The translations under genes were made by a program, and so were the position numbers. The notes beneath the pieces were generated by a model. It was not told where the DNA came from, made no database searches, and saw only the letters and a list, made by a program, of their open reading frames with translations. Below are positions 1 to 8,168 of a stretch of DNA of 39,750 nucleotides, in pieces. This DNA is from CAYUCE01 sp964443275. Its GTDB lineage: Bacteria; Bipolaricaulota; Bipolaricaulia; CAYUCE01. Positions within the stretch are counted from its first letter, which is position 1. Each line of letters begins with the position of its first letter. The stretch covers positions 1-39,750 of the forward strand of contig CAYUCE010000015.1 of the NCBI GenBank assembly GCA_964443275.1, read 5' to 3'.

Positions 1-10
1 TTCTCCTCTA

Positions 11-36
11 GGGGCTTTTTGCCCCTTTTATTTTTT
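11..36 (+). terminator. Intrinsic terminator-like hairpin inside the end repeat
   Basis: GGGGC, five T, GCCCC form a 5-bp GC stem with a T5 loop, followed by a tract of T with one A. This is the form of a Rho-independent terminator reading rightward. The right-end copy keeps only a GGC/GCC core stem on the minus strand. No complete gene lies upstream in the window, so what it terminates cannot be seen. Confidence 0.55.
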
Positions 37-61
37 GCCTAAGAGGGGGAAGTTGGGTTAA
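13..61 (+). repeat. Left copy of the terminal inverted repeat
   Basis: These 49 bases match the reverse complement of 39696-39744 with a single mismatch (G at 56, A in the other copy). The unit runs from a GGC-T5-GCC hairpin to GTTAA. The first 12 bases are not part of the clean match. Homology to a paralogous gene starts immediately after the repeat, so its boundary is close to position 61. It could be the end of a small transposable element (MITE-like) or a repeat at which the assembly broke. Confidence 0.85.
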
Positions 62-455
62 CGAACTATTTAGTATCGAGGTCCCTCCCAAAACTAGTGA
101 ATTTCTTAAGGAAGCCGTCACCCTATATGGGACCCGAGTTAGAAATGCGCTCAGACTTCTTCATGTACCTCATCAATGGCGATTTGTTGGATCTGAGAAG
201 CTTAGTGGAGGGTCATATTCTAGTCCCCAGTTAAAAACTACTATTTTAAGATGGGATGGGAATACCTTTGTGATTACAAGTACCCCCTCTGACGTTATTA
301 CACTTGCTAATCATCTTATCAGTAATCTAGGTAAGAAATTCAACACATTTGGAGAACAAGAGGCTGGAAGGATAATAGATAAATTAGGAAAATTGCAAGA
401 TAATATGAAGGTATTAGAAGATAAAGCTTCTTTATCAATAAGAGATTCAGAATGA
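62..455 (+). pseudogene. 5'-truncated paralogue of the 11829-12479 protein
   Basis: The open frame continues upstream of the GTG at 270 as far as the end repeat. An in-frame stop lies at 9-11 inside the repeat. From about position 63 the translation follows the C-terminal half of the protein at 11829-12479: shared VPPK, then EFL, W-R-(Y/F), a serine-rich segment, ILRWDGN against ILKWNGD, and VITS-P-D with LANH-I-NL. The last 30 residues are a predicted coiled coil in both copies. The N-terminal ~100 residues present in the paralogue are missing, and homology is lost exactly where the repeat begins. I do not recognise the family. It is either a gene cut by the repeat element or one cut by the edge of the assembly. 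Confidence 0.7.
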
Positions 456-559
456 TCCATATTTTCGCACCTGCGGATGGCTATACCCACACTGTAAGGA
501 GATATGGCGCAAGAAAAACCGCAAAGGAGATGAAATAATAATTCTTTATCTCAACTGAT

Positions 560-736
560 TTGAGACAAGGGCTAACATTCAAATATGTAAACTCTTATAT
601 TTGGTTGATCTTAAAAGATTGGGATGAGACAAGCAGATATAATCCTCTTGTATCAGAAGCAGAGGCTGAAGACTTATACTCTGCCGTTACTGGAAAGGAA
701 AGCGATGTTCTAACATGGTTGAAAAAGTTATGGTAG
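560..736 (+). CDS. Possible small protein or gene tail upstream of 715-1119
   Basis: A frame free of stops from 542 to 736 reads as a protein-like sequence with KYVNSYIWLILKDWDE, then an acidic EAEAED segment, ending in TWLKKLW. The only usual start is TTG at 560 and it has no Shine-Dalgarno site, so this may be the tail of a decayed gene. Its last 22 bases overlap the start of the next gene, as translationally coupled pairs often do. Function unknown. Confidence 0.35.
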   Translation: MRQGLTFKYVNSYIWLILKDWDETSRYNPLVSEAEAEDLYSAVTGKESDVLTWLKKLW

Positions 737-1119
737 GCGGCAACCTCTCTGATGAAATGATAAAAGCAGGCGAGGAGCTTGTTAAGCGGCTTGACAAAAG
801 TGAGTTCCGTGTTAAGGCTGCATTTTGGTTTTTCCAGACTGATAACGAAGTGTGGCGACTTATAATTGCTTCACCCAAAGTGAAAGACAAAGGACCTAGA
901 CAAGCTTATAAGAGTATACAGGAAATAGTTAAACAGATTCCTTCTCAAAAACCTCGTATAGAGCTTCAGAATATCTCCGTCGTGGATAGCTCTCACCACC
1001 TGGTGTCATTGTTAAAATCCGCAATTAAAACAGGCACAGGCATATCAGGAATAAGGTTTTCTCAGAATACGATAAACGGTGAATTCATCGAGGATGCTTA
1101 CATTTACCGCCTTACATAA
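715..1119 (+). CDS. Conserved-looking hypothetical protein, 134 aa
   Basis: The ATG follows AAAGGAAAG at a usable distance. The sequence has normal globular composition: an N-terminal GGNLSDEMI helix, a WFFQTDNEVWRLIIASP strand-rich core, and IRFSQNTINGEFIEDAYIYR at the C-terminus. I see no catalytic motif and cannot name a family with confidence. The start lies within the tail of the preceding small frame, suggesting the two were once co-translated. A gap of ~130 bases with no visible gene follows. Confidence 0.6.
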   Translation: MVEKVMVGGNLSDEMIKAGEELVKRLDKSEFRVKAAFWFFQTDNEVWRLIIASPKVKDKGPRQAYKSIQEIVKQIPSQKPRIELQNISVVDSSHHLVSLLKSAIKTGTGISGIRFSQNTINGEFIEDAYIYRLT

Positions 1120-1228
1120 CCGCCAAAAACTGTACCCCTTTCTCTCCTCCACAGTTCACTAAGTGCTGAACAGTGAAGTTAACACCTTTATCTTCTTTTG
1201 CTGTTTAAGTTAGTAATAAATTTCTTAG

Positions 1229-1435
1229 ATTTCCTCAATTCATATCTCAAAATTGATTTACAAAGCTCACCGATTTATAATTAGTTTGGACAGTTTACAA
1301 AGAATGTTAAAAGAGTATTTCGCTGATATTTTCGAACTACTCAAACTGGAGGTGACAGTGAGGAAATTACCTATCTGGATTGAAATAACACGTTCTTCCC
1401 AGGAGGATATAGATTATATTGATCTGAATCTATAA
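1229..1435 (+). pseudogene. N-terminal piece of an interrupted HEPN-like gene
   Basis: The frame from 1229 to TAA at 1433-1435 is the same frame as the HEPN-like gene at 1451-2122, and no other stop lies between them. Read through the TAA, the sequence continues as VIPCVVLEAFSNEI, which resembles the helix opening many HEPN-type proteins. The piece has KAHRFIISLDSLQRML and a run of helices. The only start is TTG at 1253, without a Shine-Dalgarno site. The simplest reading is one gene broken by a nonsense codon, but a separate small gene is possible. Confidence 0.4.
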
Positions 1436-1450
1436 GTAATACCATGTGTT

Positions 1451-2122
1451 GTGTTGGAGGCTTTCTCTAATGAAATATCATCTCTAACAGATGCATTCAT
1501 TTTTGATGTGAAAAGAGATCCTCAAATCCAATATCTAACCACCGAGCAGCAAGAATCCAAGATCGGAATGAGTTATACAATCTGCCAGAATATCGCTGAA
1601 ATAAAAAATAATACAGTTGGATCCTTTTACGACAGATACAAGGACCTTCTCGCTGTTATGAAAATTGGACAGCCTGATTTCCTGCAAGAATTGTGTCATT
1701 TAAGTGACTTGCGAAATGCTCTCGTTCATTTCCGATTATGCGATGTTCCTATTGTTGAGGACGAAGGCGGGATTATACGGTATAGCCAAGAACCACCAGA
1801 AGTTTTTGCACATTTAAAATCCCACCATATAGAAAAAGGTTGGCCAGTAGTTGCGACTGATACTGAGAGCAACAGTGTGGAATGGACTTTAAGAGTCTCA
1901 ACGAATGCTATGGCAATTTGGTCTCTTACACTTACGCTGGACGCAATTATGTACGTGTTAAATAGTCTGCCAGGTGAAGAAAGGTATACGGATTTCATTC
2001 GGATAAGATACAGGGCGCGCGACGAGTCATTTAAAAATATATTTACAAAGGGTAAATGCGATGTACAGGAATGGAAAACCCAATTATTTGAAAGTATAAA
2101 GTCAAATGGCCGCCAAAGCTAG
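1451..2122 (+). CDS. HEPN-like protein (putative RNase-fold), possibly N-terminally shortened
   Basis: Mostly helical 223-residue protein. Residues 85-95 read SDLRNALVHFR, in which R88 to H93 is the R-x4-H signature of HEPN domains, many of which are RNases in TA, abortive infection or CRISPR systems. The C-terminal half has an aromatic-rich segment (AIWSLTLTLDAIMYVL). The GTG/TTG start at 1451-1456 has no convincing ribosome site. The frame is open upstream only to the TAA at 1433. No partner nucleotidyltransferase or antitoxin is visible next to it. HEPN membership is inferred from the motif and helical character only. Confidence 0.55.
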   Translation: MLEAFSNEISSLTDAFIFDVKRDPQIQYLTTEQQESKIGMSYTICQNIAEIKNNTVGSFYDRYKDLLAVMKIGQPDFLQELCHLSDLRNALVHFRLCDVPIVEDEGGIIRYSQEPPEVFAHLKSHHIEKGWPVVATDTESNSVEWTLRVSTNAMAIWSLTLTLDAIMYVLNSLPGEERYTDFIRIRYRARDESFKNIFTKGKCDVQEWKTQLFESIKSNGRQS

Positions 2123-2466
2123 CTCAAGGGTAGATAACATCATATCTCTTTACGGCAGAAAAGCGAGCCGAGCCTGTCGGGAAATGGGCTCTGTTAGAAA
2201 GTTTGCAATGTATGAGTATGTGATAGCGGGCAAGTTTCGTGCTTGTCTTCGGTAAGCTGCGTTAGGAATATTCGGAATGTCATGTGAAATAGTATTAAGC
2301 ACCCAAGTTGTTCTGCCTTATTTCGGTGTTTCAAAAGCCTTCCCGAGATCTCAAAGGAAGTCGAAAGAAGGAGAGTGATATAATCGAGAAGTGTAATAGC
2401 TTATGCCATGATTCAAAACCCCTCATTGTTCTCACAAGTCCTATTTTAGAGGAGTGATTTCTGATT
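2123..2466 (+). promoter_or_regulatory. Intergenic region with an extended -10 promoter at 2376-2384
   Basis: No gene is visible in these 344 bases. TG-A-TATAAT at 2376-2384 is an extended -10 element reading toward the gene at 2467. No good -35 is present, as is common with extended -10 promoters. This would give a leader of about 75 bases ending in GAGGAGTG upstream of the ATG. Confidence 0.4.
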
Positions 2467-2919
2467 ATGGATCCGGAAGAATTTAAAAAGAAGAAGAGAA
2501 AAGTTGCTGGTATTACCAAAGTAGAGACACAACGAGTTTACCTAAATCCAGAATACACTATTAAAACCTTTGAAAATACGAAGACTACAAAAACTGCGTG
2601 GGTGCGAGTTGCAGAGATAAGCTCAGATAAACCAGGAAATCCCGCTTTTATCCTGAGATGGGATAAAAAAGCCGACACTATTGATGCTGATATACATCTT
2701 AACCGGGACAAGCGTAACGATCTCTGGTCCAAACAGGGTTATACAGGACATCATCCCCAAAAGGTTAAAGATAAAATTTTTAATGTAAAAATTGAGACAC
2801 CACAAGGGCTCATCTACGAGGGTGAGCTAAACATTGGGCTTCTTATCGAGCAGCAAATGAAGTTATCTGTAATTTTTACAGATAATGTTGAAACTGAACA
2901 TCAGAAAAGTGGCAAGTAA
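2467..2919 (+). CDS. Hypothetical protein, 150 aa
   Basis: A clear GAGGAGTG ribosome site lies 9-10 bases before the ATG. The N-terminus is very basic (KKKKRKV). The middle has a WVRVAEIS strand, then FILRWDKKADTIDADIHLN, and a C-terminal stretch rich in beta-forming residues (VKIETPQGLIYEGELNIGLL). No catalytic motif or family is recognised. It lies upstream of the helicase-exonuclease on the same strand, but ~390 bases separate them, so an operon is not supported. Confidence 0.6.
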   Translation: MDPEEFKKKKRKVAGITKVETQRVYLNPEYTIKTFENTKTTKTAWVRVAEISSDKPGNPAFILRWDKKADTIDADIHLNRDKRNDLWSKQGYTGHHPQKVKDKIFNVKIETPQGLIYEGELNIGLLIEQQMKLSVIFTDNVETEHQKSGK

Positions 2920-3311
2920 ATTTTGTTCAAATCGCTAAAATGCTCATCTCTTGGCAAGTTGTATAAAAGGGCTAAAGATAGGTTAGGAAGGTAGTATACT
3001 ATATCCAAAGCACAATAATGAAAAAAGCTTCGAGAATACGGCTATTTAAGAGGAGGGGGAATTCAAAACTATCCATAATTGGAGAAAAGGGAATGGTATA
3101 CCTCATAAGCGGGGGGACATTGAATTGTCCGACTAGATTGCAATTGAATAAGCGCCTTACGCTAAATGTGTCGATCCCAGAGATTATCGGTTCAAAAGAC
3201 ACAAACTATAAAATCCCTGTATGTTTCCTTCCCAACCCACGGGAACACTTTTTAACAAAGAATATATTGTACCGTAAAATCTGCAGATTAGGTTGAGAGA
3301 AGAGGCCGATC
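2920..3311. other. Gene-free stretch before the helicase gene
   Basis: A 92-codon frame (3018-3296) is open here but has no ribosome site and an unconvincing composition, so I do not call it a gene. GTTGAGAGAAGAGG just before 3312 provides a weak purine-rich ribosome site for the helicase. I see no RNA gene or repeat. Confidence 0.4.
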
Positions 3312-5858
3312 ATGCAACTCAATGAACAACAACAAGAGTTCGTTAGCCATATTGAAGGATCTGGGATATTACATGCTCCCGTAGGTACGGGGAAAACGCT
3401 GGCTTTAGCAGAAAGGACTGCAACAGCGATCCAACGCGGGATCAAGCCTGACAAAATTCTCTGCCTCACCTTTACCAACCGCGCTACCCAAGAGATGAAG
3501 GAGCGAATTACTCAGTCCTGTGGAGAGAGAGCTAATCGTGTTCGGGTAAGCACATTTCACAGTCTGTGCGCTTGGATGCTTCGAGTTGAAGCACATCGAC
3601 TCGCTTTACCCGCTGATTTCACGGTAGTAGATGAAGATGATTCGCGCGAGATATTGCGTCGGATCGTGCAAGAACGAGGCCTTCGACTAAAGATTAGGGC
3701 TTCAAGTGGGGATATATTCCGTGAGCTATTTCGCCGAATCGAAAGGTGTCTATCAGATGTCACTGCCGAACAACTAGCTTACCTTCCTGAGGCAAACCTT
3801 ATCGCGGGAGAATATCCCAGTGAGTTTTTCACCGACCTCCCGGAGGTAGATAGGTACGTTGCATTAGAATACGAACGGTGGTTGACTTCGGAACATTATG
3901 TTGACTTCCCAAATCTCATTCTGTTTACCCGAGCCATGTTGCTACGTAACTCGGAGATCCGAGACTATTGGTCCCGTCGGTTCACAATGGTTCAAGTGGA
4001 CGAAATGCAAGATACACACATGAACGAATACGAGGTCCTTAAGATCCTCACTTATAGAAGCCAGAATATCGTGTTGGCGGGGGACTATGACCAAACGATA
4101 TACGAGTGGCGCGGCTCCGAGCCCAAGAAAATAGAAAAACGTTTCAAGAAGGATTTCCCGAATGTTCGGGGGTTCACCTTTCGAACGAATTACCGGGCAA
4201 CCGAATTGCTTCTTAAAACATCGGCGAATGTCGCCGCGTCATATAGCAACAACGATGTCCCATGCCTGGGCACCGCTACTAAAACCGGTAGACCTATTAT
4301 CGTTCATTTCGCGGCCTCTAGCAACGAAGAAGGAGAATGGATTGCCCGTCAAATCGAGAAGATCAGAAGGGAGAACTTTTATGAACAGAACAATCCACTT
4401 CCATTGCATCAAATCGCAGTGTTATCCCGAACCAATCAGCGGAGGAAGGCAATTTCCAAGGTTTTCCGCAGTCGGGATCTGCCACACTTGACCGTTGAGC
4501 AATACGAATTCTTCCGCCGCCAGGAAGTGAAGGACGCATTGGCCTACCTGCGTCACTTGCTTAATCCCTACGATAGCAGCAGCCTCCAACGGATTCTGAA
4601 AAGGCTTCCACTTGGGATTGGTGAGGCCGCGTTCAAGCAGGTGCGGGAGGTATATGAGAGCGGACTTCGATTGGCTGATCTGGCCTCGGTAAAGACTCTC
4701 GACTCAGGTGACCCGTTCGGGGCAATCAAAGAGTCCTTATCTAGTGGAACCGTCACCGTATTCGATCTTGAAACTACGGGGATTGAGTTAGGCAAGGATG
4801 AGATTGTTGAGCTGTTTGCTTTAAAATTGCACCGAGGACAAAAAATATTAACATTCCATAGGTATCTCAAACTACATGATCTAAAAACTGTTGGTGATTC
4901 GCAACGAATCCACGGCATCAGTGATGATTACCTAAATGCAAATGGTATTCAACCAAGTCAAGTCCTTAAAGAATTCGGAGAGTTTGCGAATGGTTCCCTG
5001 TTGGTGGGGCACAACGTCGGCTTCGATGTCAAGATGGTCAATTCATATGCCCGGCGCCTAGGGATAGATCTGAATTTTTCGGAATTTGCTGACACGTTGG
5101 AGATTGCCAAGCGGTTTGTTAAGCTCGAACGATATAGATTGGAAGATCTTGCTCGGCATTTCGATCTGGACACACAGCCCACTCATAGAGCATCGGACGA
5201 TGCAATGACAACTTGGAAACTCTTGCAACATTTGATTCCACTCGTGGAACCAGGTGAATCAGAGAGACGAGCCGTCATCCGAAGACTCTACAAAAAATTT
5301 CTACCAATATCCAAAAAGATAAGGTCACTCAGGTACCGGTTGCACACCAAAAGACCGCATGAATTTCTTACATGCATGCTTGAGAAGTCTGGTTTGCTCA
5401 CTTACTACCAGAGAAACGAGAGACGATTGGAGAATCTGCGTGAGCTATGGCGTGTGTTCAAGGCTTGGGATGATCCCAGCATGGATGAACTGGGTTCGCT
5501 GAAAAATTTGGTTAACATGGGGGCTCTGGCAAGAAATCTTGATTTAGCTGACAAAGAGCTAGATCGCGTTCGGATCCTCACCATCCATCAAGCAAAAGGA
5601 CTTGAATTCGATGTTGTTTTCCTTGCTGGACTTACAGACGGTGAACTGCCGAATTTCCTTGCAGAGAAACAAGATGAAGAGCGGCGCATCTTCTATGTGG
5701 GTATTACTCGTGCCCGTGAGATGCTGTTCCTAACAGGCCATGCGTGGGACAGCAATTCCAATCACCGACGTAAGCCCAGTCCTTTCTTCAGATTGATTGG
5801 TAACAACTGGGAGGAGTGGGATTCTGCCGCTATATCGCGGTTCTTCAAAAGTCAATAG
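3312..5858 (+). CDS. UvrD/Rep-type superfamily 1 helicase with internal DEDDh 3'-5' exonuclease
   Basis: 848 residues. Helicase motifs in order: Walker A APVGTGKT (~22-29), TFTNRATQEM (Ia), Walker B VDEMQDT (~229-235), AGDYDQTIYEWRG (III), FRTNYRA (IV), LTIHQAKGLEFD (V, ~755-766) and IFYVGITRARE (VI, ~793). Between motifs IV and V, residues ~480-645 form a complete DnaQ-like exonuclease: FDLETTG (ExoI), HGISDD, GHNVGFD (ExoII) and HRASDDA (ExoIII). All DEDDh acidic residues and the histidine are present. The protein should couple ATP-driven 3'-5' DNA unwinding with 3'-end degradation. It stands alone between accessory genes, and its base composition looks more GC-rich than its neighbours, which suggests transfer. 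A repair or a defence role both fit. Confidence 0.9.
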   Translation: MQLNEQQQEFVSHIEGSGILHAPVGTGKTLALAERTATAIQRGIKPDKILCLTFTNRATQEMKERITQSCGERANRVRVSTFHSLCAWMLRVEAHRLALPADFTVVDEDDSREILRRIVQERGLRLKIRASSGDIFRELFRRIERCLSDVTAEQLAYLPEANLIAGEYPSEFFTDLPEVDRYVALEYERWLTSEHYVDFPNLILFTRAMLLRNSEIRDYWSRRFTMVQVDEMQDTHMNEYEVLKILTYRSQNIVLAGDYDQTIYEWRGSEPKKIEKRFKKDFPNVRGFTFRTNYRATELLLKTSANVAASYSNNDVPCLGTATKTGRPIIVHFAASSNEEGEWIARQIEKIRRENFYEQNNPLPLHQIAVLSRTNQRRKAISKVFRSRDLPHLTVEQYEFFRRQEVKDALAYLRHLLNPYDSSSLQRILKRLPLGIGEAAFKQVREVYESGLRLADLASVKTLDSGDPFGAIKESLSSGTVTVFDLETTGIELGKDEIVELFALKLHRGQKILTFHRYLKLHDLKTVGDSQRIHGISDDYLNANGIQPSQVLKEFGEFANGSLLVGHNVGFDVKMVNSYARRLGIDLNFSEFADTLEIAKRFVKLERYRLEDLARHFDLDTQPTHRASDDAMTTWKLLQHLIPLVEPGESERRAVIRRLYKKFLPISKKIRSLRYRLHTKRPHEFLTCMLEKSGLLTYYQRNERRLENLRELWRVFKAWDDPSMDELGSLKNLVNMGALARNLDLADKELDRVRILTIHQAKGLEFDVVFLAGLTDGELPNFLAEKQDEERRIFYVGITRAREMLFLTGHAWDSNSNHRRKPSPFFRLIGNNWEEWDSAAISRFFKSQ

Positions 5859-6021
5859 GAATTAGCTTGCGCATCTAATCATTCCAAGCCAGCTGTTGAC
5901 ACGGTTTTCACCCACGAATCGGGACCGGTGTGAGTGGGTCATGAATCTTAACCCAATCTTTTACTCACATTTCATTTCATTATGATACGCCAGAAGTACT
6001 TAATTTACCTTTGTGCAAACA

Positions 6022-6085
6022 CCTTTGAAATCCTGAAAAAGCCAAGAAGCACCAGAATGGGATAGACCTACTTGCTTTCCAACCT
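6022..6085. repeat. Diverged direct repeat A
   Basis: This matches 8169-8234 in the same orientation. The shared core includes ATAGACCTACTTG followed by TTTTCCAA or CTTTCCAA; the rest shows scattered substitutions and small gaps. The two copies flank the lamin-tail/exonuclease gene. Each contains the stop codon of a minus-strand gene fragment (...RLESK and ...RLENK), so they are the 3' ends of two related decayed genes. Confidence 0.55.
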
Positions 6086-6247
6086 TTGTTTTTTAGACAA
6101 GTACATTTCTTCAGCAAACAATATAGTTGCGAGCTCTCTTGCCCTTGGAATCAGGAATTTCTTTCCAAGGTATTTCGTAATAGTTGTAAAACCTAGTTTA
6201 GAATGAAGATTATCTCTAAAAGCAAAAAACTGGTTAGTAGTCGGAGC
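6068..6247 (-). pseudogene. Gene remnant, C-terminal ~60 residues
   Basis: A 60-codon frame bounded by stops on both sides reads as good protein: FFAFRDNLHSKLGF, then KYLGKKFLIPRAREL, ending KKQRLESK. It has no start codon with a ribosome site, so it looks like the tail of a lost gene. The end resembles the shorter fragment at 8217-8303. Family not recognised. It sits in the 750-base gap between the helicase and the lamin-tail/exonuclease gene. Confidence 0.45.
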
Positions 6248-6349
6248 TTAAAACATATAAGTATACTCGAAACTTGGACTATCTTAAGAAATAAAATTAA
6301 TACTATATTTTGGAATGGGGTACCTAAAATACGAATTTAAAGATTTTTA

Positions 6350-6410
6350 GGGAAAATCCCACGACCTCCCCTTTAGCAAAGGGTTGCTCTATTCACTGAG
6401 CTACAGGTCT
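6350..6410 (-). tRNA. 5' portion of a tRNA, anticodon GCU, missing its 3' end
   Basis: Read on the minus strand from 6410: seven acceptor bases, TA, D arm GCTC-AGTGAATA-GAGC, A26, anticodon stem ACCCT/AGGGG (four pairs plus one mismatch), loop TTGCTAA with U33 and A37, variable loop AGGTC, and T stem GTGGG. After that the expected TTCGAAT loop, CCCAC and acceptor 3' strand are absent. The anticodon would read serine AGC/AGU codons, but the short variable loop is type I, unlike bacterial tRNA-Ser. The break falls at the T-stem/T-loop border, a common attachment site for integrases. This is a remnant and not a working tRNA. Confidence 0.6.
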
Positions 6411-6608
6411 ATCATTAACATCTTACCGTTCCATAATATGATTTTCAAATTGGATTAAATGAGCTTACCTAGAAGGAAAGTTAGTGTAAAACCAGATGTT
6501 TACCTAATAATCCCAGAAACACAGTATTCAACCATACTTTGCCCGCTCCCATGGCTTATAGTTGCTTCCTACTACCAAGAGGCAAGATCTTTAACAAATC
6601 TACGCCTA

Positions 6609-8024
6609 TTACCACTTGCAACCCAACAAAGAAGGATTTATCGGAATAGCAATCACCGCTGCAGAGTATTGGTAGCCGGTTGGACTAACCTTAATTACCA
6701 ATTTCAACTTCCTTCCAAGACGCTTAATCGAGTCAAGAAAGGCGATCCCAGTCATACGGGCATCAGGGGATGCTCTATGGTGCTGTCCTTCAATTCCAAG
6801 CTTCTCTGTGACGCTTTCTAGTGAGTGACTTGATAGCTCAGGCAGTGCTCGCTCTGCAAAGTGATAAGCGTCAACCCACTCAAAGTATGGTAATTCCAAT
6901 CCAAGAGATTTAGCTCCTGACTCTAAAAATCTCTTATCGAACTGGGTATTACTATAGGAAACAACTGGATATCCATCTAATTTATCCAGTACTATAGGGA
7001 TGACGCTTTCAGGTAATGGAGCTGTCTGGAGCATCTCGGAGGTTATGCCTGTTAGGGAGGTTATGTATGGATCCAGTTTTCCTTTATAACGAACAAGGGA
7101 AGAATAGGTTTCTGTGATCTCACCACAGAGAAAATAAGCCCATCCAATCTCAATGATCGAGTCCGAATTTACGTTTAATCCAGAGGTTTCAAGATCAAGT
7201 GCGTAAAATTCATACCTTTCCGGAAATAAATCGATTTCCACTTGCTCGTCAGGGTTGAGCTTTACAGTAGAAAGGTTTGGTACTGTTTGCAGGCCGATGT
7301 TGCTTTTTACTTGAATTTGGAACTTACGCGGAGCGGGGCTTGCGTTATATACAGTGAGAGTATGGAATCTGGCTCCCTTTTCGATCTTCAGTCCACCACT
7401 TTGAATAATAAGAGCTCCGATTGAGCTACTGGACGGTGAAGGAGGTGTGACCCAAAAATCTAAGTCATTATTTCCCTTGTATTGAAAGGGTCTACTTATG
7501 TCGGCTCCTGTTTTTCTACTTAGTGCTCCCCCACCATTCGGGGGTGAAGCCGGAGTACCCAAGGACAGATGGGTTTTACCCCATCCGACTGCATCAACGA
7601 TATCACCTCGTCTAGGATCACTATCCAGAATAGCAACGGTACCAGCCTTCGCTCGGATCATCTTTCTGGCATAGACATCCCAATCGGTTGCTGGACAACT
7701 CCTCGACGTGTCGCAACCGAAGGTGACTAAGAAAAAACTGTGAGGCTGAATTACCGCTCCATTGGGGAAGATCTTCTTTCGGTAAGGATTCTCCCATGAG
7801 TTTCTATTGGCTGAGTAGTAGCAGATATAGAATTTTTCTAAACTCGCCTCTTGATCCGTTGGGTTATACAACTCAACGAACTCAGGGTCATTTGCGGAGA
7901 TTTCGGTTATCAGTATATTGGGATATTCATTGACAGCAAAAGAGGAACCAAGAAACGTGAAACTTACAATTACGACAATTAACAGATTTAGTTTAATTCT
8001 CCGCTTCGCTCTTTTCCAAAACAT
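6609..8024 (-). CDS. Membrane-anchored or secreted lamin-tail domain / DEDDh exonuclease fusion
   Basis: 471 residues. The N-terminus is basic (KRAKRRIK) followed by a ~20-residue hydrophobic helix (LNLLIVVIVSFTFLGSSFAV), a signal peptide or anchor with a possible cleavage after SFA. Residues ~35-165 fit a lamin-tail domain: ILITEISANDPEFVELYNP, then a long beta-rich region. After a linker, residues ~265-440 form a DnaQ-type exonuclease with LDLETSG (ExoI), LTGITSEML, YSNTQFD (ExoII) and HRASPDA (ExoIII), so the DEDDh residues are present. The product would cleave nucleic acid outside the cytoplasmic membrane. Lamin-tail domains are known in bacterial exported hydrolases; this pairing is unusual. 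It is a single gene bracketed by gene remnants and diverged repeats. Confidence 0.8.
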   Translation of the reverse strand: MFWKRAKRRIKLNLLIVVIVSFTFLGSSFAVNEYPNILITEISANDPEFVELYNPTDQEASLEKFYICYYSANRNSWENPYRKKIFPNGAVIQPHSFFLVTFGCDTSRSCPATDWDVYARKMIRAKAGTVAILDSDPRRGDIVDAVGWGKTHLSLGTPASPPNGGGALSRKTGADISRPFQYKGNNDLDFWVTPPSPSSSSIGALIIQSGGLKIEKGARFHTLTVYNASPAPRKFQIQVKSNIGLQTVPNLSTVKLNPDEQVEIDLFPERYEFYALDLETSGLNVNSDSIIEIGWAYFLCGEITETYSSLVRYKGKLDPYITSLTGITSEMLQTAPLPESVIPIVLDKLDGYPVVSYSNTQFDKRFLESGAKSLGLELPYFEWVDAYHFAERALPELSSHSLESVTEKLGIEGQHHRASPDARMTGIAFLDSIKRLGRKLKLVIKVSPTGYQYSAAVIAIPINPSLLGCKW

Positions 8025-8059
8025 ATTTATCTAAATTGTCTTCTTTTGATTGTACTATA

Positions 8060-8155
8060 TCAAGAAAATGGCGAGAGATACTTAAATTCTGGCACAATCT
8101 TTTCCATTTCACCTTTTAGTTTATTCTACCACGCTGAAGCTATGTAGAAATTCAT
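8060..8155 (-). pseudogene. Gene remnant starting MNFYIASAW, interrupted by a stop
   Basis: On the minus strand ATG at 8155 opens MNFYIASAW, then TAG, then NKLKGEMEKIVPEFK in the same frame, ending in TGA at 8060. The opening resembles the first strand of nucleoside 2-deoxyribosyltransferase-like or TIR-like small domains (M-x-hydrophobic-Y-I-A-S). Only ~30 codons remain. This is similarity by eye only. Confidence 0.25.
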
Positions 8156-8168
8156 CTTTACTTAACTA

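Noticed and set aside
452..538. 28-codon frame overlapping the end of the left-edge fragment by ATGA
   Set aside because: Too short, no motif, and the TAA-TAA end falls before the next protein-like frame; not supported as a gene.
3018..3296. Open frame of 92 codons before the helicase
   Set aside because: No ribosome site, unconvincing composition and no recognisable motif; probably chance.
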